Shown: positions 9,638-17,186 of the stretch, one piece after another
Position numbering within the stretch: position 1 is the first letter of the stretch
How the letters are laid out: each line of letters begins with the position of its first letter
Assembly (NCBI RefSeq): GCF_009498735.1
Contig: NZ_ML762435.1
Location: 25,357-89,356, forward strand
DNA from: Gracilibacillus oryzae
GTDB taxonomy: Bacteria; Bacillota; Bacilli; Bacillales; Amphibacillaceae
Direction of reading: 5' to 3'
DNA: 64,000 nucleotides
The notes under the pieces: generated by a model
Told to the model about the DNA's origin: nothing
Databases searched by the model: none
What the model saw: the letters and a program-made list of their open reading frames with translations, nothing else
Translations under genes and position numbers: made by a program

Positions 9638-10699
9638 CTAGTTAGTGATCGCTATTCCTTCTATACCAGGACTCATTGGTATGACATTGATCCATGTTTT
9701 GCCTGGAACAAATGGAACAGGTTCACCATTTACCGTTGGAATAATTCTACCATCAATTTGTTCCCATTGCACGTGTTGTACTTTACCCTTCTGGAGTAAC
9801 AGAGCATTTCCTCCAGATTCCATATCAATTTCGCGGCGTCCCACTTCATCAACTACCTTGTGATCTGTTTCCAGAATCAGGACATTGCTGATTTCAATTG
9901 GTGTACTGTCTGCATATTCAACTGTCTGTTCCCCATCACTATACCTTATGTATTGTTGTGCATTTTCCTCATATACATATCTCACCGTATAATTCCCATA
10001 ACTAAACTGCACATCATCAGCTGGATCCCCAGTTACTTCCTCATTACTAAAAAGCATTGGTTCATATGTTGACTCAATCTCATAGCCATTTTCCTCTGCT
10101 CTCTGGAAAACCCCGTCAAAAATAGCATAAGAGTTATGTGGTGCTACTCGATCTGTTGAGCGTTCAAATAATACTTTATCATTGTCATAATACATTCCAT
10201 TCAATCCGTCAGCAGCTCCTGCTTTAATCATATCTTCAATAAAATATATCGCACCATGGTATACGTACATTGCACCATAATCATCAGCAAGATTAAAATA
10301 GTATGGTCTGGCACTTCTTACAGGTCCTACTCTTTCGGGAATCTCACTATGAAATAATGCCATGAATCTTGTTATATTTCCTTCAGCAAGTATTTCAAAC
10401 ACAATATCCGCTTTTGACAGGCTTGTTTGTGGTCTGGCAGCTGAAAAATTGTTCACCATCACAGCAACTATCCGATTCGTTAATTCCTCATCAACCTCTA
10501 AGCCTGTTAATGGTGCTACTATTTCTGGTTCTGTTTTTTCCACAGGCTCTTGAGGTTTCAAAGGGATCTCTTCTATCGTCTCTTCTACAGGTATAGGAAC
10601 TGCCTCTTTTTCTTCCGCATCTGAGGCGTCTCCTTCTTTATTCGAACAGGCGAATAATAATATCGAGAGCATAATCACAATCAGTACTTTCCATTTCAT
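9638..10699 (-). CDS. yerB: DUF3048 (YerB) lipoprotein
   Basis: A 353-residue exported lipoprotein. A short hydrophobic signal ends in the lipobox LLFAC at residues 14-18, and an acidic linker (residues ~20-58) separates it from the DUF3048 domain. Recognisable family segments are VMVNNFSAARPQTSL, GPVRSARPYY and the C-terminal GKTWINVIPMSPG. The molecular role of YerB is not established; the domain is extracytoplasmic and may bind a cell-envelope component. AGAAGGAAGGTG precedes the start. It is between yerA and yerC as in B. subtilis. Confidence 0.88.
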   Translation of the reverse strand: MKWKVLIVIMLSILLFACSNKEGDASDAEEKEAVPIPVEETIEEIPLKPQEPVEKTEPEIVAPLTGLEVDEELTNRIVAVMVNNFSAARPQTSLSKADIVFEILAEGNITRFMALFHSEIPERVGPVRSARPYYFNLADDYGAMYVYHGAIYFIEDMIKAGAADGLNGMYYDNDKVLFERSTDRVAPHNSYAIFDGVFQRAEENGYEIESTYEPMLFSNEEVTGDPADDVQFSYGNYTVRYVYEENAQQYIRYSDGEQTVEYADSTPIEISNVLILETDHKVVDEVGRREIDMESGGNALLLQKGKVQHVQWEQIDGRIIPTVNGEPVPFVPGKTWINVIPMSPGIEGIAITN

Positions 10700-10724
10700 A
10701 CGATAACACCTTCCTTCTAAAATA

Positions 10725-10756
10725 ATATCGGCATGTATAATTATACATGCCGATAT
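10725..10756. repeat. Perfect 32-bp palindrome between yerA and yerB
   Basis: ATATCGGCATGTATAA is followed at once by its exact reverse complement, with no loop bases. As RNA it would form a long hairpin between the yerA stop and the yerB ribosome-binding site. No T-run follows on the minus strand, so it is not a standard terminator. It could be an RNA-stability element, a weak terminator or a dimeric operator. Confidence 0.8.
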
Positions 10757-10778
10757 ACCTACTTTATTATACCAAACT

Positions 10779-12527
10779 TTAACGCATTATCGCAGGAAAT
10801 AGTATATCTTTTTTCTTAACATCTATGATGCCAAGTGGAGTAATCCTTACATAAGGCAGATGCATCGATGATAAAAATAATAAACTATATGGTGGGTCAT
10901 TATATTTATAGCCATGTTCGAAAAGGATTTCTTTCAGTTTTAAATCTTCTGCTATCAGTTTTTCCATTTTCCCGTCATACATCATCCCTGCAATGGTTAG
11001 TGGTAATTCAAAGATTACTTCGCCTTCGTGAACAAGTACAATTCCGCCACCGATTTCTTTCATTCTCGTAAAAGCCAGCAACAGATCAGATTTGCACTTT
11101 CCTATTAAGACAATATCACCAGTTAACGAGTAAGAGCTTGCCAATCCTCCCAATGTTTTTGTAAATCCATTAATAATGGTATTCACTCGCCATTCGCCTT
11201 CACGATCACCAAGCATGAGAAAAGATTCATCACTGGTATGCAGCAGCTTTTCTGTATTTGCATCAATTGCGATAGGATATGGTTTCATGATAACATCATT
11301 TTCCATCTTCAGTCCGACTGGCATAGAGAATTGCAAGTCACGTTCTGATAATTGCCATTTTAGATCAAGCTTACCTAACCCATACTTGTTCCAATCGATC
11401 ATCACATTATGATTAATAACTTTCCCATCACGTTTTAACCATTTTCCTTTTGCAATAACGGATACTGGAGTGGCGTTATCACTTGCTTCTAATATGTTTA
11501 AGTGTGCTACCCTTCCAGGCGCAATCGCTCCTAACCTTTCCTCTAAGTGGAACTGTTCTGCTGCATTATATGTTGCCATCATGTATGCTTCAATTTCCGG
11601 CACACCATTATCTATCGCGATCTGGACACACTGATTAATCATGCCATTTTCATAAAAAGATGGTGTGGAACCATCAGTTGTCATTGTTAAATGATCATAT
11701 GAATCTAATCCCAATTCCTGCAATTCTTTTAACAATTTAGCAAGATCAGGCCTGATGGAGGAATTACGCAATCCGATTCGGTAACCCATTGAAAGGCGGT
11801 GGAACACTTCTTCACCAGACAATTCCTCATGATCAGAGCTTGCGCCAAGTAATTTTAATTTCACAAGAGTTTTCTCAGAGGCTCCAGGAAAATGGCCTTC
11901 GACAGGTTTTCTTAACCGTTTGGCTTCTTGCATCCAATAGAGAATTCTGTCATCATCCCGAAGTACTTGCGGCCATGCTGTAAGCTCTCCCCCTTGCACA
12001 ACGGCTTCATGCTGCAGCCATGCATGAACTTCCTCGTCATTAAAAATCTCCTGTTCGTCATGAATCTCTGACTGGGAGTCAAATCTTGCCCACCAGAACA
12101 TGGATACAGGTAATTTCATAAAGTCCTCAATCAGGGAAAACGCTTTCTTTCTGTCTGTTAAATAAAGCCATGGTAAGTTGTCATTCATCATTTTTGTTGT
12201 TCCGGTCTGACCGGCATACATAGCTAATTGATAGGGATTATACAATTGAAATGGATGAGCATGTGGCTCAATATAACCTGGTACAACATATTTGCCAGTA
12301 CAATCTACCACATTCACACCAACTAAATTCTCAGGCATTTTCTTCCCTACATATACAATTCGGTCATTATAAATCCAGATATGTGCTTCCAGCCATTTTC
12401 TTAAGAACACATTCAGATAGTATGCATTTTTTAATATTAATGTAGGTGACTCCTTTTCATCAATGACAGCCACTTGTTTGCGGATTTCTTTATTACGCCA
12501 TCTATATAAATGATCATTCATTGTCAT
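10779..12527 (-). CDS. yerA: Adenine deaminase family amidohydrolase (YerA)
   Basis: A 582-residue metal-dependent hydrolase of the adenine deaminase family. The metal-binding HxH is visible in GYIEPHAHPF (near residue 90), later metal and proton-transfer residues lie in VEGHFPGA, SSDHEE and MTTDGSTPS, and the C-terminal domain with GGIVLVHEG matches the family. Adenine deaminases convert adenine to hypoxanthine; the activity of YerA itself is not certain, since B. subtilis also has AdeC. Its place beside the purine block fits base salvage. The ATG at 12527 follows GAGGAG. Confidence 0.82.
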   Translation of the reverse strand: MTMNDHLYRWRNKEIRKQVAVIDEKESPTLILKNAYYLNVFLRKWLEAHIWIYNDRIVYVGKKMPENLVGVNVVDCTGKYVVPGYIEPHAHPFQLYNPYQLAMYAGQTGTTKMMNDNLPWLYLTDRKKAFSLIEDFMKLPVSMFWWARFDSQSEIHDEQEIFNDEEVHAWLQHEAVVQGGELTAWPQVLRDDDRILYWMQEAKRLRKPVEGHFPGASEKTLVKLKLLGASSDHEELSGEEVFHRLSMGYRIGLRNSSIRPDLAKLLKELQELGLDSYDHLTMTTDGSTPSFYENGMINQCVQIAIDNGVPEIEAYMMATYNAAEQFHLEERLGAIAPGRVAHLNILEASDNATPVSVIAKGKWLKRDGKVINHNVMIDWNKYGLGKLDLKWQLSERDLQFSMPVGLKMENDVIMKPYPIAIDANTEKLLHTSDESFLMLGDREGEWRVNTIINGFTKTLGGLASSYSLTGDIVLIGKCKSDLLLAFTRMKEIGGGIVLVHEGEVIFELPLTIAGMMYDGKMEKLIAEDLKLKEILFEHGYKYNDPPYSLLFLSSMHLPYVRITPLGIIDVKKKDILFPAIMR

Positions 12528-12623
12528 GATAATCTCCTCGACTTTATCTCTTATTTTATCTTAATATGATTGTATCACCTTTTGGTAGCGTTTGCATTGT
12601 GTGAAGTTGACAAATTTATGACG

Positions 12624-12689
12624 ATTCTTTAGGCAGATTTACATTACAGCAATTTATTCCAAGTAATCATTTAGCATTCTTTAGGCAGA
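12624..12689. repeat. Direct repeat of 14 bp with 52-bp spacing
   Basis: ATTCTTTAGGCAGA occurs at 12624-12637 and again at 12676-12689, exactly 52 bp apart, upstream of moaC. The spacing equals the period of the two larger arrays in the window, and the intervening sequence has TTTATTC and TTAGCAT blocks resembling the 61435 array. This may be a decayed pair of that family. Otherwise 12528-12757 holds only a presumed moaC promoter. Confidence 0.4.
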
Positions 12690-12757
12690 AGTGCTTACGA
12701 TGATTTTTATTCCCTAATGGAGTATAGTATAATAACTTATAAAGGCTGGTGAGTGAA

Positions 12758-13243
12758 ATGACTGATTTTTCGCATATAAATGAACAAGGCAGGGCAAAGA
12801 TGGTCGATATTACAGATAAGAAAGTTACAAGCAGAACTGCTCTCGCAAAATCGAGTATTATCGTTAATGAAGAGATATATAAGAAAATAATCGATCAGAC
12901 AATTGGCAAAGGGGACGTTTTATCTGTTGCCCAGGTAGCTGGAATTATGGCTGCTAAACAAACTTCTAACATTATTCCAATGTGTCATCCACTTCCACTT
13001 AGTGGTGTGAACATTCATTTCGATTGGAATATAATCAATGAAAAACATGAACTGATAATAACCGTTGAAGCAAAGACAAAAGGCAGTACCGGTGTAGAGA
13101 TGGAAGCACTGACAGCAGCCTCCGTCACGGCACTAACCGTTTATGATATGTGTAAAGCGGTTGATAAAGGCATGATAATAGGACAAACCTATTTAGTAGA
13201 AAAGACTGGCGGGAAAAGTGGTACATATCGAAGAGAAGAGTAA
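12758..13243 (+). CDS. moaC: Cyclic pyranopterin monophosphate synthase MoaC
   Basis: Second enzyme of molybdenum cofactor synthesis: it converts the MoaA product 3',8-cyclo-GTP to cyclic pyranopterin monophosphate. It is 161 residues from the ATG at 12758. An in-frame GTG at 12749 would add three residues but overlaps the GGTG ribosome-binding stretch. Signature segments are [25 protein letters not shown] and the C-terminal KSGTYRR. moaA is not in the window. With moaB nearby and narK at 3.4 kb, this points to a molybdoenzyme such as nitrate reductase elsewhere in the genome. Confidence 0.95.
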   Translation: MTDFSHINEQGRAKMVDITDKKVTSRTALAKSSIIVNEEIYKKIIDQTIGKGDVLSVAQVAGIMAAKQTSNIIPMCHPLPLSGVNIHFDWNIINEKHELIITVEAKTKGSTGVEMEALTAASVTALTVYDMCKAVDKGMIIGQTYLVEKTGGKSGTYRREE

Positions 13244-13260
13244 AGTGAGACTTTGATCAG
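13242..13260 (+). repeat. Short dispersed repeat, copy 2
   Basis: AAAGTGAGACTTTGATCAG overlaps the moaC stop and shares its core with 5163-5181 and 42367-42384. It is followed by an imperfect inverted repeat (GCGTCTGTTATCCC near 13269 and GGGTATGACAGACG near 13322) that may serve as the moaC 3' end. Confidence 0.4.
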
Positions 13261-13392
13261 GATGCTTAGCGTCTGTTATCCCCAACTTACCATTTTCGTG
13301 TTACTCGATACTTTTCGATTAGGGTATGACAGACGGTTAGCGATGTGATAAAAAAGTGTACGAATACCAGTATGAAACTGTGCAATGGAAGC

Positions 13393-13425
13393 AAAAAAAC
13401 AGCAACTGATTTTAGTTGCTGTTTT
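13393..13425 (-). terminator. Intrinsic terminator of the nucleotidyltransferase-like gene
   Basis: A stem of AAAACAGCAACT / AGTTGCTGTTTT with a GATTTT loop is followed on the minus strand by T residues. The stem overlaps the stop codon of the gene it ends. Confidence 0.85.
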
Positions 13426-13984
13426 GCCATTCCTGAATTAGATCCGAGACTTTTGCAGCTTTTGCCTGTTGATGGAAATATTCAAAATCAATATCTGCTT
13501 TGTGGATTAAAAACATCCGATGAGCCCATTCATAGTCCTCATCTTCTTTTGGATAGGTTGTAGAAAAAGCAATTCCTTCTAAACGATGAATAATGATATC
13601 TTCTACACTGATAAGGTAGACACTTTTACCACCAGGAAGCTCTAGTTCAATCACCCGCTCCTCGCTGCCCTCTAGGAAATTAGAGGGAATCTCCACAGCT
13701 ATTTCAAGCTCTGTATGATACCATTCCCGTTCTATTTTAGTAAAGCCTAACTCAATCAGCAGCTTATCAAAATATTCCCATCCATCACTTACAAAGTCAA
13801 TATCATGTGTGTGATAATCATTTCTTGTGTAAATTTCAACAGCTAATCCGCCAACAATGATCGGTTTTATGTTTTTCTCACTCATAAATGCTGTAATCAA
13901 AGCAGCAAATTCCAATTGTCGCTCAAACTTGGATAAACGCTTCAGCTTCGGCATGTTTTTTTTAATTTCGTCAACGGTAATCAT
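13412..13984 (-). CDS. Nucleotidyltransferase-fold protein (DUF6036/AbiEii-like)
   Basis: A 190-residue protein with the start of a nucleotidyltransferase domain: IIVGGLAVEIYTRNDYHTHD, residues ~42-61, ending in the HDIDFV strand. The GG and DxD pattern is what AbiEii/MNT-type and DUF6036 proteins use to bind NTP and metal. The downstream SVEDIIIHRLEG helix is also typical. Related proteins act as toxins or antitoxins, or as antibiotic- or tRNA-modifying enzymes; the target here is unknown. Its start overlaps the end of a small basic protein gene by 14 bp, so the two are translationally coupled. Confidence 0.7.
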   Translation of the reverse strand: MITVDEIKKNMPKLKRLSKFERQLEFAALITAFMSEKNIKPIIVGGLAVEIYTRNDYHTHDIDFVSDGWEYFDKLLIELGFTKIEREWYHTELEIAVEIPSNFLEGSEERVIELELPGGKSVYLISVEDIIIHRLEGIAFSTTYPKEDEDYEWAHRMFLIHKADIDFEYFHQQAKAAKVSDLIQEWQNSN

Positions 13985-14204
13985 AATACATCTTCCTTTT
14001 GGAAATGCGTTTTATCTTACCTTCTTGGACCGCTTTTTGCCACCTAGCTACAGCAATTTTGTCCAATGCTTCCCGTTCAGCAGCTGACCTTGATCTGGAC
14101 TTCTTTCTTCTTGTCGGCGGCAGTGATTCTCTAATAATAGTATTTGCTTCCATACGGTTCCGTTCAATATTCGACTTCAATTGTTCCAGTTTTATTTTTC
14201 TCAA
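13971..14204 (-). CDS. Small basic protein coupled to the nucleotidyltransferase-like gene
   Basis: A 77-residue protein rich in Arg and Lys (PPTRRKKSRSRSAAEREAL near the middle) with predicted helical ends. I do not recognise a family. The start is a TTG at 14204 with AAGGTGG seven bases upstream. It overlaps the next gene by 14 bp, and the pair has its own terminator. Size, charge and overlap with a nucleotidyltransferase gene resemble toxin-antitoxin or nucleic-acid-binding partner arrangements, but this is only inference. Confidence 0.6.
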   Translation of the reverse strand: MRKIKLEQLKSNIERNRMEANTIIRESLPPTRRKKSRSRSAAEREALDKIAVARWQKAVQEGKIKRISKRKMYYDYR

Positions 14205-14224
14205 ATCACTGCCACCTTTCTTAT

Positions 14225-14734
14225 CTACAAATCTTTATTAATTTCCCGCATTACATGACCTAATTCCGGGATAATTAAGCGTTCCATTGCCAATTTCACA
14301 GCACCTGATGATCCTGGAGTGGCAAAAACAGCTTTATCATGCATTACACCAGCTTTAGCACGTGAAAGAATTGCTGCTGATCCGATATCTTCCTGAAAGC
14401 TTAACATGCGGAAAATCTCCCCGAATCCCGGTAACTCTTTATCAAGCAAAACCTCTACAACTTCGATGGTGACATCGCGTTTGGCAATCCCTGTACCGCC
14501 ATTCAGCAATATTGCATCAACATCTGACTGATCTATCCCGTGCTTTATTGCACGTTCAATATCTGCCTTTTGATCTTTGACGATTTCATAGGCTGTTACT
14601 TGGTGCTGGTTATTTTCTAAGTATTCACGCATTAATTTTCCGCTTTTATCCGTTTCTTCGGTTCTTGTGTCACTAACTGTAATAATTTTACAACGGACAG
14701 TTGACGGTGCTTCTGCTTTATGTTCTATTGACAT
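14225..14734 (-). CDS. moaB: Molybdenum cofactor biosynthesis protein MoaB/MogA family
   Basis: A 169-residue MPT-binding domain protein. MogA/MoaB proteins adenylylate molybdopterin before molybdate insertion. Visible motifs are ITVSDTRTEETDKSG, the GGTGIAKRDVT nucleotide-binding loop near residue 80, and ATPGSSGAVKLAM near residue 133. GGAGAAAA precedes the ATG. It lies 20 bp upstream of the small basic gene and 15 bp downstream of the DUF2252 gene, so these minus-strand genes may share a transcript, although their functions look unrelated. It is about 1 kb from plus-strand moaC. Confidence 0.92.
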   Translation of the reverse strand: MSIEHKAEAPSTVRCKIITVSDTRTEETDKSGKLMREYLENNQHQVTAYEIVKDQKADIERAIKHGIDQSDVDAILLNGGTGIAKRDVTIEVVEVLLDKELPGFGEIFRMLSFQEDIGSAAILSRAKAGVMHDKAVFATPGSSGAVKLAMERLIIPELGHVMREINKDL

Positions 14735-14749
14735 TGGTTTTCTCCTTTT

Positions 14750-16093
14750 TTAGTAAAAGTCTTTTTCTAACCATTCCAGAAACAGCTTATAATCTTGTTC
14801 TACACGTTGCTTATAAAAGCGGGACCATGTTACCAGTTCTTGAATAAACTGTGCCCGATCACGTTCAATTACTTCATTAATCGCATCCTCACTATGATAG
14901 CCAAGTAAATCCTCATTTATATCCTGGTCCGCTCTCGAGTGGATTTTAGCTGCTATTTTGCCCATAATTTTCACTGTTTGTTTTATCGGCTTTACTTCGT
15001 CTAAATGCTTTGGATTAATATCTTTATCATAAGCACAGCGTTCTCTAACATAGAATTCCCTGTTTCCGATCGAGAAAAACCCTAAATATGCATCAGCTTT
15101 ATGATGCATTGCTTTCTGAGTATGGACAATACGTTTGCCCTGGTGCTTATATTGCTCCCAGAAAGATTCATTGTATTCCACAAAATATGCCGGAATTGCC
15201 GGGCGTGCTTCTTTCACTTCCAATATGATATCATCTTGTGTCTCATTATTATGCGTCCCTTCGATCAGCACATAGTACCGCTTTAGGCCTGTAGATGCAA
15301 CGCCTGAGCCAAGTTTTCTGACAATATCTTTGATTTCATAATGTGAATCCTCTTTTGCCAGCTCTTTTGGAATGGATGCGATATAATTGGACCAATTGGC
15401 TGAAATTTCTCTGTATTCTTTTTGGGAGACTTCCTCCAGCCTTTCTTTTTCAAGGTTAAATACCCGTTTACCTTCATCATCCAGGATAGTTTGTTTTTCT
15501 AATTCATGAGTTGCCTTTCGTTCCTCAAGCTTATTTAACACCTTCTTAATTGGACCCTTTGTATTCTCTGCCGTGAAACAGGTTGTTCTCGGATCCTCTT
15601 CTCTATTGGCAAATTTCTTAATTTGTTTACTGTATGCTTTTAAAAATGCTTCCACTAGTTCATCGCGGACAAAAGAGTCTGTAACACCTTGCTGTTGTGT
15701 CATTAATCGGATACTTACAACCATTCGCAGCAAATCATATAAATAAGAGCCTAAATACCCTTCATCGAAATCATCCACATCAAAGACCAGTTGACCATCC
15801 TCATCCTGAAAACTGCTGAAATTATCAAAATGCATATCACCCATAATCCACGTAGGCGTTAATGATGGAGTATGGAAGGCAAACGGGATTTTTGTTACAT
15901 CATAATAAAATAAATAAGCACTGCCCCGGTAAAAGCTGTAAGGATTTTGCTTCATTTTATTATATTTCTTGCGGCGCTCTTGTTTACTGAGACCCATTAC
16001 ATAATCATCCAGCTGATCTATAATTGTCTGAATTGATTGTTTTCTTAATAATCTGTTTGTCTCTCTCACTTTTTCTTGAATATCGATAACCAA
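14750..16093 (-). CDS. DUF2252 protein (kinase-like fold, function unknown)
   Basis: A 447-residue protein of the DUF2252 family. Signature segments are NPYSFYRGSA near residue 70 and WIMGDMHFDNFSSF near residue 103, where the GDxHxxN pattern recalls the catalytic loop of aminoglycoside/choline kinase-like folds, then VFDVDDFDEGYLG with the second metal-binding acidic cluster. Substrate and biological role are unknown. The start is a TTG at 16093 with GGAGGG upstream. It is the first gene of the minus-strand run leading into moaB. Confidence 0.82.
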   Translation of the reverse strand: MVIDIQEKVRETNRLLRKQSIQTIIDQLDDYVMGLSKQERRKKYNKMKQNPYSFYRGSAYLFYYDVTKIPFAFHTPSLTPTWIMGDMHFDNFSSFQDEDGQLVFDVDDFDEGYLGSYLYDLLRMVVSIRLMTQQQGVTDSFVRDELVEAFLKAYSKQIKKFANREEDPRTTCFTAENTKGPIKKVLNKLEERKATHELEKQTILDDEGKRVFNLEKERLEEVSQKEYREISANWSNYIASIPKELAKEDSHYEIKDIVRKLGSGVASTGLKRYYVLIEGTHNNETQDDIILEVKEARPAIPAYFVEYNESFWEQYKHQGKRIVHTQKAMHHKADAYLGFFSIGNREFYVRERCAYDKDINPKHLDEVKPIKQTVKIMGKIAAKIHSRADQDINEDLLGYHSEDAINEVIERDRAQFIQELVTWSRFYKQRVEQDYKLFLEWLEKDFY

Positions 16094-16171
16094 AACGGGA
16101 CCCTCCTCTTTAATAGTAGTTTAACATAATTTTTCTTTGATACTTGTGTGGAAGCATTCAATTTTAAGTAG

Positions 16172-16203
16172 AAAAAAAGCTGCTACCTTTAAGGTAACAA
16201 CTT
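16172..16203 (-). terminator. Intrinsic terminator of the catE-like gene
   Basis: On the minus strand GTTGTTACC / GGTAGCAGC (with G-T pairs) forms a nine-pair stem followed by seven T, immediately after the stop codon. Confidence 0.8.
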
Positions 16204-17054
16204 TACTGAATAACTAGTCTAATTTTATTCCCAGCAGGATCTGTAACAATTGCCTGATCTGATTCTTCTTGTACTGAGACACCAAGCGTTTTTAATCTTT
16301 CAAACGCTTGATCTAGCGATTTTCGGTCTTTATAGGTTAATTCAAAATAGTCCAGACCTGCACTATTTGCTGATGGTTGTGGTGCGCCTACACCATTCCA
16401 AGTATTTAAGCCGATATGATGATGGTATTTTCCAGTGGAGATAAACAGTGCCTGATTACCAAAACGAGAGACAACATCAAAACCTAATCCTGCTGTATAA
16501 AAGTCATGCGTTTTATCTAATTCAGCAACATGAAGATGAATATGCCCCATCACTGTATTTTCCGGCAGCCCCCGCCAAGCGTTTGGGTGTCCTTCTTTAA
16601 CTAAATCTTCATAATCTAAAGGATCAACTGCCATTGCTATCTGATCACCATTCCACTTCCATGTTGACGGGTCCCTGTCTGCATACACTTCTATTCCATT
16701 CCCATCTGGATCGTTGAAATATAATGCTTCACTGACAAGGTGATCTGATGAACCGAGCTGAATTCCCTGATTAACCGCATGAAAAACGAAATCAGCTAAA
16801 TTACTTCTTGTTGGCAAAAGGATAGCAAAATGGTAAAGACCTGTTGTCCGCGCTTGCTTTGGAAGACTGTCTTCAGGCTGCTCCAATGATAACAAGCTGG
16901 TCTTGCCGTCAGCTGTAAGTTTTGCTGTAGTATCCGTTTTTTCTAATATATCAAAGCCGACAATTTGCTGATAAAATTGAATCGATCTATTTAAATCCTG
17001 GACTTTTAGTTTGACATGACTTACAAACGTATTGGGCTTTTGTTGGAAATTCAT
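16203..17054 (-). CDS. CatE-like extradiol dioxygenase (VOC superfamily)
   Basis: A 283-residue protein made of two vicinal-oxygen-chelate modules. Module 1 begins FVSHVKLKVQDLNRSIQFYQ and ends GNGIEVYADRD; module 2 begins MGHIHLHVAELDKTHDFY. This layout matches B. subtilis CatE-type catechol 2,3-dioxygenases. Histidines in VMGHIHLH and HHHIGLN and the glutamate in the second YFELTY strand are candidate iron ligands. It would open catechol or hydroquinone rings, a detoxification role. The promoter carries paired TTAC-N5-GTAA-like sites almost identical to those of the HxlR/YceI region at 47.1 kb, suggesting control by that quinone/redox-type regulator. RBS AAAGGAG precedes the ATG. Confidence 0.85.
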   Translation of the reverse strand: MNFQQKPNTFVSHVKLKVQDLNRSIQFYQQIVGFDILEKTDTTAKLTADGKTSLLSLEQPEDSLPKQARTTGLYHFAILLPTRSNLADFVFHAVNQGIQLGSSDHLVSEALYFNDPDGNGIEVYADRDPSTWKWNGDQIAMAVDPLDYEDLVKEGHPNAWRGLPENTVMGHIHLHVAELDKTHDFYTAGLGFDVVSRFGNQALFISTGKYHHHIGLNTWNGVGAPQPSANSAGLDYFELTYKDRKSLDQAFERLKTLGVSVQEESDQAIVTDPAGNKIRLVIQ

Positions 17055-17078
17055 ACATAGTCTCCTTTAATAAATCAC

Positions 17079-17127
17079 TTACTTAATGTAACTTATTTTA
17101 ATTTTGTAAGTTGGTTATGTCAAGTAA
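17079..17127 (-). promoter_or_regulatory. Promoter with paired HxlR-type operators for the catE-like gene
   Basis: On the minus strand TTGACA (17118-17123) and TAAAAT (17095-17100) are spaced 17 bp. TTAC-ATTAA-GTAA spans 17079-17091 near the start point. TTAC-TTGAC-ATAA (one mismatch from the palindrome) spans 17115-17127 over the -35. The same two elements in the same order occur at 47115-47167. Confidence 0.7.
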
Positions 17128-17138
17128 ATCATTTTTAT

Positions 17139-17180
17139 GAAAAAAGCTACTAATCTTTATGATGAGACTAGTAGCTTTTA
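17139..17180 (-). terminator. Intrinsic terminator at the end of the pur operon
   Basis: AAAAGCTACTA / TAGTAGCTTTT form an 11-bp stem followed by TTTTTT on the minus strand, seven bases after the purD stop. Confidence 0.88.
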
Positions 17181-17186
17181 TTATAT

